DNA of 64,000 bases. Source: Prinia subflava. Its lineage: Eukaryota; Chordata; Aves; Passeriformes; Cisticolidae. Below, piece after piece: positions 60,641 through 64,000 of this stretch (within the stretch, counting starts at the first letter, position 1; each line of letters begins with the position of its first letter). The stretch lies in contig NC_086254.1 of the NCBI RefSeq assembly GCF_021018805.1, positions 24,923,300-24,987,299 of the forward strand, in the 5' to 3' direction. Both the position numbers and the translations under genes were made by a program. The notes under the pieces are model-generated. The model worked only from the letters and a program-made list of their open reading frames with translations. It searched no databases and was not told where the DNA came from.

Positions 60641-63600
60641 CCTTCCTACATGCAGGAGCAGGGAGATCCTGGACAGGCTGTTCTGGTGTCTCCTCTGCAC
60701 TGGGGCTTTCAGGACAGGTTATTGAGGCAGAGCCCACGTTCCTCTGGCTGCCTCCTCCTGGAGACTCAGCCCAGGCTGTGCCTTTGGGGATGTGACCGTG
60801 TGCAGGTGCCACATTTTGGCAACTGCCTGTGCACTTGCCATGGACACCCAGAGCAGTGGCAGTGTCCTGGTAAGGAGATGAGCCCTGGCCTCAAGTCAGA
60901 AGAGAACTGGCTTGCAGAAGTCAATCCCCAGTCCTGCAGAGCTGGTAAATATTTCACAAGGTTCACACAGCCTCAAACCCCACAGGCTTGGCAAAGCCTG
61001 CCCAGCCACTCTCCTCACGAGCTGTGAAGAGTCTGGATTCAGCTCTGAGCTGGCAGTGTGTTGAAGACACATGGGGCAGAAAAGAAACCAAACTTGCTCT
61101 GTTTAGACTGACATTGGCTCCCCACTGTTGACAGCAGTCCAGATTTGGGGTCTGGTCTTTCTCCCATTGAATTCCACAGGGAATTTTTCCATTGGCATCA
61201 ATGGGGGCAGTAATAAGCCATTGTATCTGTCAGTGCAGATTGCCACTGGAAGACAAACTGGAACTGCTAAGTGCTGTCTGTAATGAGAGATCAATTTTTC
61301 CCTCCCTCCTCCTCTCTCTCAAGTCCATTTTCAGACCATAACCACATTTTAATGAATAAAAAGTTGTTGTTTCAAATCCTTGCAGAACTGCAGTCCCTGC
61401 CAAGCCTGTTTTTCTTCTGGAAAGACAGATGCATGTGCTCATATTGTGGTAGTAGTTTTTTTGCATGCCATATATTTTCAGTGATGTTCATGAAACTAGA
61501 ATTAGTGACACTAATAATGACAAATCAGAGGGCTAATATTGTTTAACCCTGTTAAAGAGTGTTATTACATTTACATGTTCCCACAGAGTAAATGCTGTTC
61601 AACTCAGACATATGTCTTGCTATCTGTTTATTTTTATGAATCAGAAATGAATCAGCAGTCAAAGAGTGTCCTGTAGATTTACTTGTCTCATATACCATTG
61701 TAGAAGGGAAAAAAGCCCCTCTGCCAGGGCTCACAGAATCATTTTGTATTCAGTAGAGGCATAATAGTAGTACCAAATTAATTCTAATCAATAAGAGAGA
61801 ATATTGCAGGTCTGCACAGACTAACCCCAAAATGCTGGGCTCCTGCTGATGTAACATTCCTTCCTATTCTGAGGGTCAAGACAAAACTGCACCTTCAAAT
61901 CTGATCTCCTGTGTGCAGCTGACTGCTTTTCACTGTTTGTGAGCAGATACAGAACTGCCTTTTCCTCAAGCCAAAGAGTCTTTGCAAAGAGCAAAGGCAC
62001 AGTGTGGTCTGCAGCACTTAGGTTCTATTTGTGGACAAGATCTACAGTAATTTCAGAACTGAAAAGTGATTCTCTCTCTGCACTGCACTCAGCAGATAAA
62101 TAAAATAAAATGACAGTCACTAATGTGATGTTCCTGTCCTTATCTTTCTTCGATATTCAGGTACTTTTGAGGAAAGTGTTCGGATGGTTGGATAAGACTT
62201 TGAGAAGAATCCCCTGCTCTTTGAATTGTTAGTTCTCTAACATGTCCAGCCCTTATTTTTAAGAAACTGCTAACTGGCTTGATAATCTCTGCCTTAAAAA
62301 AAAATAAAATCAATACACTGCTGCAGAAATTTGACCAAAAAAAAGTTATGTAAGAGGTAAGAAAAAATCACACTTTCCTAAAGCATTAGATATTCCAAGA
62401 ATTACAGAAGGTAATTTAAATTCAACTCAGCCACTACTGTTGCAATATTGAGGTTTTAAAGTCAGTTTATTTATATTTTAACTTTGCAGTTTCCCATAAG
62501 GCATGGTCAAAGTCTTTAACAGAATCACTGACATTAGGAATTCTCGTCCTCCTTTTCCCTTGCTCCTTATCAAGTGTACTTTGTTTCCTGCAATGGTTTA
62601 TTGGGACCATCTGCATCTCCTCCTGTTTTCTCTCAGGCATGGAGATAAGATTTCACCTTTGGATGTCTGGTTGAAGTCCAGCTGGCAGTGGGGATGTGTT
62701 TGGTGGCGGTGGCTCCGTGCCTGTTGCATGCACGCGCCAGTCTCACATGGTGGCGACAGAAAATCCCACGTGAGAGCCACCCTCCGTGTTCAGCACCAGC
62801 TTCACTTCCCTCCTCCAGGCCAGGGCCAAGAGCTTTGAATCCAACTACCTGAAAAATAAACTGCTCCAGGTCCTTACCTCAGTGATTAAACAAATGGCCA
62901 GGTTTTACAGAGACTGAGCCCTCACTGATGTGATGGCGAGGCCTGGTGGGATGACCCAAACTGCTCTCCAGACTTGTTAAACTGCTTTTGGGACAAATCA
63001 TGTCCTTGCAGCTGCCTCCCACTCCTGTCGTTGCTCTCCTTTCTGATCCCACTGCCCAGCCTGGGAACAGCCGATTGTCTCTGCGTCCCCTCAGGGTTTC
63101 AGAGCACAGACCCACGGCAGCCAGCACCAGGTAACAGCAAAAGCAGCTGTAACCCACCCAAAGCTGCCCAGGAAGAGGGGATTGCCACAGGAAGAGGCTC
63201 CATCCATCCCACACAGCTCGGGGAGATTTTGGATGCCTGGCCATCCTACCCTTCTCCCCTATTTACTGCTTTCTGCTCTATTCTGTACTTGAACATGAAA
63301 TGGAAAACCTTGATTTCAGCCTTTGGCAGAGGTGATTCTCTTGCCAAGGCCAGCCCAGCTGGGAAATCTGTTTTCTTTGCAGCCAAGGACTGGTAAAACA
63401 CACCACAGCAAATGGCTGGAAAGTGAAATCAGCCTCCAGCAGAAGGGGTGCAGGACAGCACGTCCCGGAGCAGGGGGAAGGATGGGAGAGCTCTCCTTCA
63501 CCATTTATCTAGAAACCCTGCAGAAAGGTTTCAGTCTTTGAAGATAACAGAAGCAAAGACAGTTCCTTTCTTCTCCCTTGCCTCCTCCTTTTCTCCCTTC

Positions 63601-64000
63601 ATTTTGGAGACACATTATCCACTCGGAGGGTCAAGTGCCCAGCAAATGAAACATTTTTCAAAAGCTCATTGTGAGCGTTTGCAATGCAGAAAAACAATCT
63701 CCAGCCTCACTGCACATTCTCCCAAGAAATCATAGGAGCACCTTGTGCACTGTATCTTTGTTTCTTTCTTTTGTTATTCTATAAATATTTTTATTCTTTT
63801 TTATTTAGCACTTCACAAAGGAGAAGCAACTCCTCATCTTTGTTATGCCTATTTGATGTTTAGAAAAGCCAAGGAAACAAATCTGTAAACAAGTTTTCTC
63901 TGTTTGTTAGATTTTTTTTTCCTTCTTAAATACAGGCTGCAAGTCTCAGAAAAAGTCAAGGACTCGAGTTTCTCTTTGTTTTGAGTGTCTGGCTGCATCT
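60641..64000. other. Intergenic, right end: no gene recognised
   Basis: Unique sequence with AT-rich parts at 61500-61800 and 62090-62500. Short ORFs only. The nearest gene to the right is not in the window. Confidence 0.5.

Overview
The window looks like a piece of a bird chromosome. Three fragments of CR1 LINE retrotransposons are recognisable, one with the characteristic 3' end that finishes in short ATTCTGTGA-type repeats. There are several CpG islands, many GC-rich minisatellites and little other interspersed repeat. The one protein-coding exon I can identify is coding exon 1 of PMEPA1 (TMEPAI), on the minus strand at 30852-30954. No RNA gene, CRISPR array or bacterial-type feature is visible.

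Layout: positions 1-30850 are intron 1 of PMEPA1. The gene runs right to left, and exon 2 with the membrane segment lies beyond the left edge. This intron holds four minisatellites (5.3-5.95, 12.2-12.4, 16.95-17.4 and 24.6-25.95 kb), three CpG-rich patches (6.0-6.4, 9.6-10.1 and 28.1-28.5 kb) and a regulatory-looking stretch at 6.2-7.05 kb. Positions about 30290-31735 form the CpG-island promoter and 5' untranslated region, which contain a poly-A/CA tract beside the start codon, a palindromic CRE and a perfect 188-bp CCCTT repeat. A CR1 copy lies just upstream. From about 32 to 64 kb the sequence appears to be intergenic, broken by a second strong CpG island (36.3-37.1 kb) and two more CR1 fragments. 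No coding exon was recognised there.

Function: PMEPA1 is a TGF-beta-induced membrane adaptor that dampens TGF-beta signalling by sequestering receptor-regulated Smads. The most interesting observation fits this biology. The perfect palindromic Smad site GTCTAGAC was found four times in the window, all within 536-9773 of intron 1. Two of the copies sit in paralogous modules of roughly 90-120 bp about 250 bp apart (6.66 and 6.92 kb), which suggests a duplicated Smad-responsive intronic enhancer feeding the negative-feedback loop. All regulatory statements are motif-based inference. The exon call rests on direct reading of the protein and a consensus splice donor.
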